From NCBI GenBank assembly GCA_000320545.1, contig ADNK01001499.1, positions 1-22,175 of the forward strand: a stretch of 22,175 nucleotides of DNA. Direction: 5' to 3'. Position numbers and translations under genes: made by a program. Below the pieces are notes generated by a model that ran no database searches, had not been told where the DNA came from, and saw nothing but the letters and a program-made list of their open reading frames with translations. The first letter of the stretch is position 1; each line of letters begins with the position of its first letter. Below, piece after piece: positions 8,431-18,588 of the stretch. Origin of the DNA: Bigelowiella natans CCMP2755 (Eukaryota > Cercozoa > Chlorarachniophyceae).

Positions 8431-10912
8431 GAAAAATGAAAAGAAATGTGTTCTTCCAAAAAGTGTCAGCGCTTGCTCAATCAGTTTATCAGCTAGATTC
8501 TTAAATGATTACATGGCACGTTTATTTTTAGTTCATCTTTTTGGCACACGAGTGTTGCACCCCACAGTTTTGAAATGACGACCATGAAACCACGGCGTCA
8601 CCAAAGTGAGACACAGCGACGTGCATGAATGATCGTCAGCGCGCATGCTCATCGTCGACCAAGCGCTGCTCATCCGAGGCTGTTGTTGAAGCTGCGTCAG
8701 ACGCAACCAGCTGTCGCGCACGACCGCAGCCTTCGACCACACTCACGCACACGTCGATCATCGACGCACGTGTGCAATGCACTCATCCACGTGCGGTTCT
8801 CTAGTTCATGCACTTGCATTGTTTGCTTTTTCGTGCACGCTGCAGCAGCCGTGTGGCAAAAAGTTTCCACAGCACCGCAGGATCATGCAAAGCAAGATGC
8901 ATGCACGCACATTCATGTGCAGCTTGTCCAGTTGTCGTGTGCACGTGCATCCGCCACAGCTCGATCCGTCAAACCCGGTGACAATTGGGTCATGAACAGT
9001 GCAGCGCTTCGCGACGCGCTTTGAAGCAGCAGGCAGTTGCAGTTGGTCAAGGAAAAGTCATCAGAGCTTGTCCGATGGCCAAACCTCAAAAAATGACCGA
9101 AGTGTTGACCAAAATGTCCATTTTCAAGGCTCAGTGATGAGCGCGCAAAGTGTGAAAATTCACACCCGTTGTGCAGAGGATGCACGCTGCGCGTTTGTTC
9201 TTCGCCACATTTTGAATGCTTTTGCGCGTGTGTTTGACCAATCTTGACATGCACGAAAAATTTCAAAGAAATGCGAGCAAATCCAATGTTCATTGCATCA
9301 CACAACGCGCTTTGGTCGCGCGCAAAAGCTTCCAAATGGACGTTCTGAAATTTGTTGCAAGTTTGACGGAGCTGTGGTGTGACCACAACTAGGCGAAAAC
9401 GCAAGTGAGCTGCGCCGGCTTTGCAAATGCAAGCATGCACGCGTTTTTTTCGCGCAAGTCTGGAAGTTCTTTGCAATGGTCACGCGCACGACACGCATGC
9501 ATGGGGACCCATGTGGGTCCTTGCAATTGTGAACACACTGGAATGTGTTTTGACTGCACGGCGGAGTTTTTGTGCATTCCACTGCATCGTTTGCTGCATC
9601 AATGCACACACTCCACGTTCGGTCAGATGACAGACACAGTGACAGCAGACACAGTGATGCACACATGATGCATGTCATGCATGTGGCATTGTGTGTCTGT
9701 GATTCAGGAAAAAGCTGCAAGTTCGGACACATTCTTCCACGAGATTTCGGGGCTCAGCTAGCTGCTGGGGTGGAGGATTTCTGATGAAACTTGGAGAAGT
9801 AGTGACTGAAGAAGACGTTGCTAGCTCAGCGCAGCTTCGAACTGATGAGATTTTGATGCCGCCACAATGCCAATGTCATGGCGGCAGCATGTCAGCGCGC
9901 ACTGGCGCAGCGCACAACACGTGGCTCTTGCTTTGCTTGAACCCAAAACAAAAAAGACGTTTGCGGCAGCGAGGCATCCGATGTTGATCACAAAAAAAAA
10001 ACCAACACATGACAAACACAACAAATTTTTGGGAGAGAGCTAGAGAGATCTCCATGTTTGAATTTTCATTTTTCAGCTCATGATTCTGGAGTCATTTTTG
10101 TGCAATTTTCACAAAGTTTTCCAGTCCAGCAGTGTTTTGCAACCACCGTCCGTCTGAGAGGTTGATGGAACATCACTGCTCTTCGCATCACCAAAATTGC
10201 ATGTCGCAACGACTCTGCTGGTTCAGGGGCAAAGCACTCTGCTCAACAAAGAAGAAAAACATCGTTTGCCAAAAACACTTCTTTCACAGTCATCTGGTCA
10301 TGACAAATCGACATCTTCCCTTTTTGCGGATGCACCAGATCTGGACTGCGACAGCCTCGCCAGTGTGATCCGCTCAGGAAGAGAAAGAGGAACATGGCCA
10401 CGACGATCGATCCAGCGACGTGGACGCCATCCGGCATGCTCGCCCTGATGATCGCGTGTCGTCCACGTTCCGTTCTGAAGTTCTGAAGAGAGAGAGAGAG
10501 AGAGAGAGGGAGAGGGGGGCCGTCTGGAGAGCAACAATGGGGCAATGATCATGCGAGAGAACATCCACACGCATCCGAAGATGTTCCAAGCCAGCATGGG
10601 AACAATGAGACCAATGAGAACAATGATGAAAAACCATGTTTCCAAACTGTGGCAAGACACTTGCAGTGCACGAAGTGCAGTGCCTCGAACTGGGCACGCT
10701 CTGACCTTGCGGCAAAACGAAGAGCAGAAGCGCTGACTTCCAGACTTCGCCACAATTCACAGAAGAAGAATGCGAATCACAATGCAACGACAACTAGATC
10801 TAACCCCATTTCACCCTCAGATGGGGCTGCATGAAAAAGAAAGGGTGAAACTGGCAGACTGAAACTGCTGCAGACCACCGACGACAACAATCGAAATGGG
10901 GCTCAAATTGAT
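8431..10912. other. Gene-poor stretch with TGCA/GCGC-rich composition
   Basis: No exon chain or family match was found on either strand. From about 8570 to 10800 the sequence is rich in TGCA, GCAC and GCGC words, unlike the AT-, CT- and CA-repeat texture on both sides. The open frames here (up to 187 codons on -) encode His/Cys/Ser-rich strings, overlap on several frames, and look accidental. Small structures seen: an imperfect palindrome at 9505-9520, a GA run near 10489-10509, and an inverted repeat at 10806-10854. Confidence 0.5.
10806..10854. repeat. Short inverted repeat (stem-loop)
   Basis: CCATTTCACCCT at 10806-10817 pairs with AGGGTGAAACTGG at 10842-10854, a stem of about 12 bp with one mismatch and a 24-nt loop. 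Its role is unknown; it lies in non-coding sequence. Confidence 0.5.
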
Positions 10913-11100
10913 GATGAGCGACATGCCAAAAATTTAGTTATGGAATTAAAATCCCATTTCCAATTTGTTCTGCCCTCGTTTTTCAAACTAAAAAAAGAGA
11001 TGTGGTTTTGTCTGATGAGCGACAACCCAAAAAATTAGATATGGAATCAAAATCCCCTTTCCAATTTGTTCCCTACGTCGTTTTTCAAACTAAAATAAAG
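10913..11100. repeat. 101-bp tandem repeat, two diverged copies
   Basis: Copy 1 starts GATGAGCGACATGCC at 10913 and copy 2 starts GATGAGCGACAACCC at 11014. Both run through a TTCCAATTTGTTC segment to TTTTTCAAACTAAAA with scattered substitutions and small indels. The unit is AT-rich and non-coding. It lies about 330 bp upstream of the start of the next gene. Confidence 0.75.
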
Positions 11101-11432
11101 AAAGGTACGGTACCCCACTTCCGCATACAGAGCCATACTTACGGAGGTAAAGTGTTATCAATTTTTATCCGTTTCTTGGGCTAACCCCCCCTGTACGAAG
11201 AGCAAAAAGCCAAAAATAGATTAAATGTACGTATTCGTTGTTAAATGTGCTTAATCAACTGCGACATATGGTACTCTCTTGTTCGGTTCGTCACAAAGCG
11301 GGCGGCCGTTTTTTGGTCTGCGACAATCGGAAAAAACACAGCATGTCGCTACTCCGGAGAAAATAGGAGCGAAAGGATAAGAAGACACGCCCCTAACCAC
11401 CAAGCATTGGGGAGGAGAAAAGCCATCACATC

Positions 11433-12666
11433 ATGAGGAGGGAAGATGAGGTGGACACCTTCTACACTCCACCGAGCTCCCCGGATTGCTATTCTCGGGG
11501 GGTTGAGGTTGAAGCCGGTCCCGCAATACCGCAGAAAGCTGCGGTTCAGAGTAGAGAGTTGAACCCACTAGCTGCCACACGGAAGACATCAACCTCTTCC
11601 GCTATCAGCTCTGTACTGCCAAACATAAGAAAGGGAAGTAGCAATTTAACATTAAGATCGCTCCCGCTCTTGAACACCGGTTTCCCGGCGACGAAAGGAC
11701 GGAGAACCCCTACCATAACCGGGCGAAAATTGAGAATGGGTCTGAGTACCGACTCAGTAAGTAGGACGAGAAGTATCTCGCCGCGTTCCAGCACCCGCAA
11801 CCTGCGCCCAATCTCCACCATGAGGAAATTGAGACAGCGCCCCACTTGCAGTATAGGCGCAAAGGTTAGGGCGCGGAGCAGAGGTTCGAAGCTACCTCTC
11901 CGAATGCGATCTCTCACGCATAACTCGGGGAGGACATTGTCCCCCTCATCAGTACGCAGTCTTCCATCAACAAGGAGTTTGAGGCACGGAGCATCCAGAA
12001 GAAACCCTTCGTCGTCCACTTTTTCGTTGACACCAGACGCATTATTTCGGCAAAACAAAGGCAAAGACCTCAAAGATGAGAGCTACTGGACCTTTCCCCG
12101 AACTCACGAGGGGGGTGATGCGACGAAACGTGTGGGATCGCAAGTCCGTAAAGCCTCAAGTATTTCACATCTTCCTGTCATGAATGACAGAAGGAAGATT
12201 AAGGGAGACCTCGTGAGGAACCAGCCAAATCGTATACACCCCGAATCGGAAATTAAGAACCACCAAGACCTTCCAAGCGAGAACCCGTTAAAATCTTCTG
12301 TGCCCACAGCTTTGAGCCACGAAGAAATGATTGCAGCAAGAACCAAGATTTTCTCCGAGATTCGACTTGTAGGAACAGCCCTAATGAATTTTCTTAAATC
12401 TCGAAAATTTCTTACTAATTTTCCATTTTTTTTTACCCACCTATGTGCAGACCCCGAGACGCATAAAAGGAGGAGGCAATTTTGACGACATAACTAAGCA
12501 GCTTTTGATTGACGTAATAGCTATGATTCTTTCACACCATGGACAGAGTACGTTGTCATCTAACGTAAACCTATTTGTCGCACTTAGATTCAAGAGCAAG
12601 GAGGAATCAAAATTAATATTTAAGTCCGATCACGTCTTTGGGCAATATGTATATTTATATGACTAG
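11433..12666 (+). CDS. Ser/Arg-rich basic protein of unknown function, two exons, about 383 aa
   Basis: Exon 1 is 11433-12368 (312 codons). The intron 12369-12450 is GT-AG with a strong T-rich acceptor tract. Exon 2 is 12451-12666, in phase. The first 210 residues are low-complexity and basic, with repeated S-x-R and R-S-L words (TRSISPRSS, RSLPSTRSLR), predicting a disordered, possibly phosphorylated and nuclear or cytoskeleton-associated protein. The C-terminus has a more ordered amphipathic stretch (NFDDITKQLLIDVIAMIL). I recognise no named domain. A possible 46-nt second intron (GTACGTT...CTTAG, 12548-12589) would replace the C-terminus with a short basic tail, but it is shorter than the neighbouring introns. 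Reading on to 12666 is preferred. Confidence 0.6.
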
Positions 12667-12834
12667 GAATGGAATCTCTAAAAATGAACCTGTGTCGATA
12701 CTAATAATAATGATTTCAACTTTCATTATGGATTGTGGTGCACAGCTAGAAAGGAAAGCTGAATAAGCTTAGCATAAACTTCATAGCGTGTAGGCAATAC
12801 CATGATACTATGAGCACAGGCCATGGTAACACAT

Positions 12835-12868
<34 letters not shown>

Positions 12869-14123
12869 CACTATTTCTGAGCACAGGCTTAGTAGAATAA
12901 ATCTAACAATCAATGGTCTTCACACAATCGACTGATGTGATGCAACATTTTAATCGTAACAATGCACATCGACTAGATTGAAATACCGGTCATCACAACC
13001 GGTCATCACACACATGCACACACTCACAACCATCTAGCCATGCGCATGCTGCTGCTGCTGCTGGGTCACATGAGATGAAGTGTGCTCGATGCGCATTTTG
13101 CTACATGGACGATGGCTGCCCGACAATAGATCGCATGGCCGCGCTACTGGTGCGCCGTCATGAACTGTGTGCGCGCAAGCCGCGCGCACATCGTATCGCG
13201 TGCATGAGATGACGGTGCGTGTACGCCTGCATCATATATTGCTAGCCGCTTAGGTTGTGCTCTGTTACACATGTAATGCTAGAATGCATGCGCATGTCTA
13301 TTGTAAGCATGCATCTTCATGCGCAATAAGATTCGATATGCATTCGTGGACTGCTAGCGTAGCTAGCTATAGACTGGCATTCGCTGGACAAGCTTCACGC
13401 TATCTTACGGGCAGTAGTGCGTGCGACGAAGACGACGCTCGTTATTGCCACGCCACACTAGTCACATGCTTGTTTAACATAATCGTGCATGATGTAGCTA
13501 TTTTAAAGCCGTTATGGGTGCCTGCTGCTTGGTGACTCTTTTGATTTTCTGGCGCGCTACGCTCATACAATTATCTGTATTTGTATCCAAAAGAAACTCT
13601 CTCATGATCGCTTAACGTCGCCACTGCCCATGTAATGATTCCCATCTGTAATCATCCGAAGTGGAAGATATCTACCTGTTCCTCCGGCTTTAGGATGTCC
13701 CTGTTGGCGCATGTAACAACACATTCGAAAAGCAGTAAGAGCGCCATCTTCTCAAAAATCTCACGCCGATCAGGAGTTTAAATTTGGATGCGTTCATCGA
13801 AAAATAGCTGTAAATCAATGGTATATCATCACCCAAGTTCCATCTTATTGACGTAGCCAGCAAGGATGAAATCCTGTTACAGCACACACACACACACATA
13901 TATACACATATACAACGCATATGTACGACATTTGTGTGCGTGCATGCGTGCATGCGTGAGTGCGTGCGTGTGTGTGCACATATGTCATCCACGTGCACGA
14001 AGATCGTACATCCACATTTCGTATCGTCGGAAGGCTGCACATCTAAATCACTGACGTACGTTCATCACTGGTCCTTCAGTACCATCACTTTGAATGCGAA
14101 GATCGGCCTGGAAAACATACATG

Positions 14124-14156
<33 letters not shown>

Positions 14157-14204
14157 ATATATATAATATATATATACACTCGCACAGCATCCATATAGCA
14201 CGAT
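12667..14204. other. Stretch with no supported gene
   Basis: It contains a CTA triplet run (about 12836-12868), a CTG run near 13048, GCATGC-rich sequence (about 13020-13340), a mixed CA/GT/TGCG region (13880-13980) and an AT run (14125-14150). An open frame at 13257-13535 has no recognisable features and no plausible splice partners. The last 60 bp are the 3' flank of the gene on -. Confidence 0.5.
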
Positions 14205-14488
14205 TCATCTGGACGCGAACGCCTCCAGAGAACCGTATCGTCGTTTGGCGAAATCAGGGTTGTGATCTGCAATCATCATCATCGGCAGGAGACGTAGCAG
14301 CAGGTCGCTCACCTCCACTTCCCCAGTGCTTCTGTCTATGTCAATCGTCCACTCCAAGTTCGGATTGTTCTCTAACCCTTCGCAACACGAGAAACACGCG
14401 CATATATGGAAAACTTTGTGATGATCGGAAATTATGCTCACATGCGTTCCGTACGCGCGCGCGCGCACACACACACACACACATGGTG

Positions 14489-14520
<32 letters not shown>

Positions 14521-14624
14521 TCTATATTCAATATGTACCTGCACACATATAATGTAAATATATTATATTATACTATATTGCACACACATAATGTAAATAT
14601 AATATATTATACTATATTATATCA

Positions 14625-14669
<45 letters not shown>

Positions 14670-14797
14670 GTGTTTGTGTGTGTGTGTGTGTGTGTAGTTG
14701 AAAGAACACCTACCGGGAGCAATTTTAGCAGCTTCCACGCGAGTTTTCAACTCTACAAGTTCCTGATGTTGTAAGAAGAAAGTGTATATTACATCCG

Positions 14798-14874
<77 letters not shown>

Positions 14875-16292
14875 GCTCTGCTCCTACTCTCTGCCATAAC
14901 CATGGGCATCTATCCCCATACCAGCAGTAGGAAAAAGTCTTACAACAGCTACCGCTACTGCAGCAGCAGCAGCAGCAGCAACAACAACAACAACTACTAC
15001 TGCTGCTGCTACAAACAGCTGTTAATTACATCTTCAGAAGGAAGCAAGAAGTTTGCTGTCAGCATCTCTCGCCCGTCATAAAACTCGATCTCGAAGCCGG
15101 GTATCTGCACGGTGCCGACGGTGGATGTTAGCAGACAGCAATAACGCTTCGCAACATAACACACGAATATGTGCATCATGAATTTACGACAGCATCTTGC
15201 GTTGGAGAGCAATCGGAACATGCACGTGTATGTGTGATGGATTATGGATACCCTAAGTAAACTTCGTTTGTGCGCTGTCGCGTTTAAACGAGTGAGGGTT
15301 CTGCTATATTACCTGATTTTGAAACAGAATTTGTTCCTCCTCATTTAGAGCCTAAGGGGGATGCAGCAGGGTGGGTGAGAGTGAGATCGATGCTAGAAGA
15401 AAAAGCTTCTTGATAGAGTAGTCCCTCTCTATAAACGTCATTACTGTCTTATTCGCGCTGTATCGGTCATTCTGAAGGCCGAAGATGTGGTTCTTTGGAA
15501 TCTGCATTTGATGAAGAAATGAAGGAGGAGGAGGAGAAGGAGGAGAAGGAGGAGGATAACGGCAATAATGAGTCACAGCATTCCCTCCGACAAGAAGTAC
15601 AGATCATGCAAGAAATACAGAATATGCTCGTGACCTTTACAATGTGGAACGTGTCGGCGTTCCGGACCTAGAAGGCAAATCCAGTCCAGCACAAGCATAC
15701 AAAATTTGTGAGTCGAAAACGGCGAAATTAGCTTCTCAGGTATCGAAGAGGAAGAAGAAGAATAAGAGGGGGGGAGGGAAGAGGGAAGGCCAATAGTCGA
15801 TAACGTCGAAGTAGAAAGAACACCTTATTCCCAAAGTCAAACTCGGTTTCTGCCGCAAAAGGGTCTCTTGCACCCCATTCTTCCTTACCGCCATTCCATG
15901 TTTTTTCCTCAAATACTATCGGTCTCTCACGCCTCTCACACCCAATACGGGAAGGGCCAACCAGCCTGTATCGTTCGTACACAGAAGAGAAGAGCCAGGC
16001 AAATGTGAGGGCTTGCGGCAAACCAATCGTGGCCATATGAATAAACAAACATCGATGAACGCTAGTCTAAAAGTACTGATCATTTGTATCGGGTCATTGA
16101 AGAGGAATACAAGGAATAAAACCTGCTAAGTTGACGAGGAGGAGCAATGAATGTAGATCTAGCCCTAGAGACCGTGGAGAGGAGGAGTCCATTCGTACCG
16201 AAATTGACCGGAGCCATGTGTATTACCATCAAAGTAGCCGAAAGCGCTGCGAACCCGGCGCAAAGTAGTCGAGATCGCATTTTCCCCTTCAT
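14205..16292 (-). CDS. Predicted membrane or organelle-targeted protein of unknown family, nine exons, about 286 aa
   Basis: Exons, 5' to 3' on -: 16292-16123, 16061-15824, 15667-15635, 15501-15445, 15351-15313, 15252-15226, 15104-15030, 14762-14714, 14377-14205. Phases are consistent with this set and all sites are GT-AG. The N-terminus is basic then hydrophobic (LLCAGFAALSATLMVIH), followed by Ser/Thr/Arg-rich sequence, which suggests a signal anchor or bipartite targeting sequence. A second hydrophobic stretch (ALTFAWLFSSVY) follows. The rest is soluble-looking and acidic, with FEEKTWNGGKEEWG, FGNKVRNADTFHIVK and GLENNPNLEWTIDIDRSTG. No known domain is recognised. The exon 6 donor is uncertain: the best consensus donor (GTAAAT at 15188) breaks the frame, so a weaker one at 15225 or 15219 is used. 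Intron 1 is only 61 nt, so the first junction is tentative. Confidence 0.65.
14494..14696. repeat. (AT)n and (GT)n microsatellites in the last intron of the - gene
   Basis: AT runs at about 14494-14520 and 14632-14664 and a GT run at about 14672-14696, which abuts the donor end of the intron just beyond the exon at 14714-14762. Between them lie two copies of a CACACATAATGTAAATAT-type sequence (about 14542 and 14582). Confidence 0.85.
14799..14872. repeat. Compound (CA)n(GA)n microsatellite
   Basis: A CA run of about 37 bp (14799-14835) followed by a GA run of about 36 bp (14837-14872), in the intron 14763-15029 of the - gene. A CAG/CAA/CTA triplet run follows at about 14960-15010. Confidence 0.9.
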
Positions 16293-16612
16293 GGCTTCCA
16301 AGCGGGAGGGGGTGGGGTAGGGTACCACGTAGGGCGTCCAGCTTTAGAAATAATAGACCGAAAATCCAACCAAATATTACGTTAAAATATTTTCACAAAA
16401 TCGCAAAGAGAGAGGCCGCCGGCACATATTCGATATTGCCTTCCATGGATCTCGGCCAAGATATTTCAAGCTCATAATTTGGACCACCGAGAAAGGCCTG
16501 AGGCGATAAAGAAAGTTGAATTAATGGCTGTTTATTTTATGCGACAATAAATTAAATGCTATAAATTCTAGAAATAGGAAAAACGCAGGCGTAGAAGCGA
16601 GCAGAGGGCAGA
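16293..16612. promoter_or_regulatory. Divergent (shared) promoter region
   Basis: This 320-bp gap separates two genes transcribed away from each other: the membrane-protein gene on - starts at 16292 and the GGQ-protein gene on + starts at 16613. The + side is AT-rich (about 16515-16575). No single core element can be named with confidence; the call rests on gene orientation. Confidence 0.45.
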
Positions 16613-17332
16613 ATGGCTGCTCGCCCACCCTTTCAGCGCTTCAAAAGTGTTTTTTCGATGGCAAGGGCAACGGTCATGTGCAAGCTGTCTGGAGCTCGAT
16701 GCACAATGAGACAGTTGCCGAAATCGATATGGCCAAGCCCATCTCCGCAACCCCCATCTGCTGTTTGCCAAGTTTGGGGAATGCCAGCAAGACCCTCTCG
16801 GTTCTTCGGGGCCAAAAGAGAGAACCTCGACAAAGTGAGGGAGTGGGCTTCCGAAAAAGACCTCGAGGAAGCCCGCCTCTGGTCGAGTAAGTTTGAACCT
16901 GAAAATCTCCCCATAGATCGGATGAAAGCCTCTTTTGTGCGTAGCAGCGGCGCGGGAGGGCAAAACGTTAATAAATTGAACACGAAAGCGGAGGTCCGTT
17001 TCAGTATGTCGGATGCTAGAAATTGGATGCCAAGGTACACGATAAAGAGAATTGAGGCCTTGGAAGCATCGCGGATAAATAAGAAAGGGGAGTTCGCCAT
17101 CTCCTCGCAAAGGCATCGAACCCAAGAGCAAAACCTCAATGACTGTTATAAGAAAATCTGGGATATCATCAAAGAGGCTTCAAAAACTCCGACCGATTCG
17201 TCCGAGGAGCAGAAACTAAGAATCAAGAACTTACAGCGAAAGGCTAACGAGGAGAGACTGAAGAGGAAAACGAAGCATTCGGAGAAAAAAACGTTGCGAA
17301 GAGAAAGAAAAGATTCTAAATTCTTTCTTTAA
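16613..17332 (+). CDS. ICT1/mL62-type peptidyl-tRNA hydrolase (class I release-factor domain)
   Basis: A 239-residue protein of the codon-independent release-factor family (bacterial ArfB/YaeJ, mitochondrial ICT1/mL62), which hydrolyses peptidyl-tRNA on stalled organelle ribosomes. The catalytic GGQ is at residues 115-117 within VRSSGAGGQNVNKLNTKAEV, the family signature. Downstream KKGEFAISSQRHRTQEQN matches the second half of the domain. There is no stop-codon-reading domain, as expected for this subfamily. About 100 residues precede the domain; they are Arg/Ser-rich and nearly free of acidic residues at the start, consistent with a mitochondrial (or plastid) targeting peptide. The C-terminal tail is strongly basic (RKTKHSEKKTLRRERK), as needed to occupy the ribosomal mRNA channel. 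It is a single exon, unlike its neighbours. Later in-frame ATGs leave the start slightly uncertain. Confidence 0.88.
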   Translation: MAARPPFQRFKSVFSMARATVMCKLSGARCTMRQLPKSIWPSPSPQPPSAVCQVWGMPARPSRFFGAKRENLDKVREWASEKDLEEARLWSSKFEPENLPIDRMKASFVRSSGAGGQNVNKLNTKAEVRFSMSDARNWMPRYTIKRIEALEASRINKKGEFAISSQRHRTQEQNLNDCYKKIWDIIKEASKTPTDSSEEQKLRIKNLQRKANEERLKRKTKHSEKKTLRRERKDSKFFL

Positions 17333-18047
17333 TTTTCACGGCCTTTATAGCTATAGAAGAATAAGTGCAATGAATTCAAAGATTTACGAAATAAAAATCA
17401 TTGCTCGCAAGATGAGAAACGCATTAAGAATCGTCCTGCATTGCTGTGATGCGGCGACCTCGCTAGTACTAGTCATCATTTCGTTGACTTTACGTATTCA
17501 TTTTGTGTCAATCAAGGAAGGTGCCGGGCATTGTGACGCATTTGGTACTAGCGCGCCGTGTAAGACAGAACCAATGTTCTCACCCATGCCTTCGAACAAT
17601 ATTTTTTCTTTTATGCGCAACAGCATTGCAATATTTGGTCTCAATAAGGATAGGTCTAGCTGGATAAACGAGATGACGACATTGAATGCACATGCAAGGA
17701 TCAGGGGAAACTACAATCGCTTGCGTGACGCTTGATACTTCGCTTGTCTCTATACACACTGTTTTAGTTGCAACAAGTCTTCAATTCACGTGTAGCGCAT
17801 GCGCGACGTGGTGTAAATGGCTTCATGCAGACGTGATATGCTATCGGAGTAGTGAATGCTTGTACATGATGTCAACACCATTATTTGAAATTTAAGCAAT
17901 AGATATTCACATGGTAAAAGCGAGGCGACAAGTTTCATCGGAGCTATGCATTTTACATGCTATTATCAAGAAAGTAATTTAATTATCGTTGACGAGAATA
18001 TTCCAGCAGTGGCCCGACGAATAAGCAAAGCAGTTTGCACATAGAAT
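17333..18047. other. Stretch with no supported gene
   Basis: This lies between the stop of the GGQ-protein gene and the stop of the small - ORF, two convergent 3' ends. A 121-codon open frame on + at 17370-17735 starts about 40 bp after the upstream stop, but has no recognisable features and a composition like its surroundings. No repeats of note. Confidence 0.5.
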
Positions 18048-18383
18048 CTATGCTTCGATGACGGCGCCGAACGCCATCTGTTGCTCGGTCTTAGTCATTA
18101 TCTTCTTCTTTGTATCGCGACCTTCTTCATCTTTGCCGCAATAAACATATTTCTTCTTGTTTGACCCAAGAACCTCTTCTTTGGCCTTGTCAGCAATGGC
18201 CATGGCTTCGGGGTCTAACTTAGCACCAGCTTTCGCAACAACTGACAGCTCTCCCAGCGCATTTCTAAGTACCTTTCCGTGCTGACGACGTACATCGTAT
18301 TCATCAAAATCAATCACAGCTTCACTGTCTTCGAAACCAAACGGATATGGGTAGATATATCCGGCAACGACGTCACAAACCAT
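18048..18383 (-). CDS. Hypothetical 111-aa protein
   Basis: An open frame with protein-like composition: an N-terminal aromatic/Gly segment (AGYIYPYPFGFEDSE), an acidic stretch, an Ala/Lys-rich helix (AKAGAKLDPEAMAIADKAKE) and a Lys-rich segment (SNKKKYVYCGKDEEGRDTKK). No family is recognised. It lies on the same strand as, and downstream of, the DNA glycosylase gene. I could not join it to that gene as a terminal exon, but it could be the last exon of some upstream transcript. The start is the first ATG of the frame. Confidence 0.5.
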   Translation of the reverse strand: MVCDVVAGYIYPYPFGFEDSEAVIDFDEYDVRRQHGKVLRNALGELSVVAKAGAKLDPEAMAIADKAKEEVLGSNKKKYVYCGKDEEGRDTKKKIMTKTEQQMAFGAVIEA

Positions 18384-18588
18384 ATATAATCAAGGTCGTT
18401 ATATCTTGCATGTTTGGTCGCGCTTATTCTCAAAATTCCACACGCCTCCCTTCCTCAAAAACAACTATGCGAGATATCGCTGGCGTGTCTTGAAACACGG
18501 AAGAACAAAAAGAGGACTATTTCATGCGCACAGGGGAAAGAACAGGCTTCACCAAATTGTTTATGGATCTATTGAAAAGAAATAGAAT

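Noticed and set aside
8913-9476. 187-codon open frame on the - strand
   Set aside because: His/Cys/Ser-rich composition, heavy overlap with other frames, no domain and no splice partners; it looks like a chance frame in GC-rich words.
12836-12868. CTA triplet run considered as a CRISPR-like or satellite array
   Set aside because: It is a plain trinucleotide microsatellite with no spacers; the genome is eukaryotic.
13257-13535. 92-codon open frame on +
   Set aside because: No domain, no conserved-looking segment and no plausible exon neighbours.
14622-14909. Open frame on - made of Leu/Ser, Val/Cys and Ile/Tyr strings
   Set aside because: Most of it is translated microsatellite; only the 16-codon core at 14714-14762 is kept, as an exon.
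17370-17735. 121-codon open frame on +
   Set aside because: No recognisable motif, composition like the flanking DNA, and it sits in the 3' flank of the previous gene.
18048-18383. Joining the 111-codon frame to the glycosylase as its last exon
   Set aside because: No acceptor in the right phase was found and the sequence does not resemble the end of an HhH-GPD protein.
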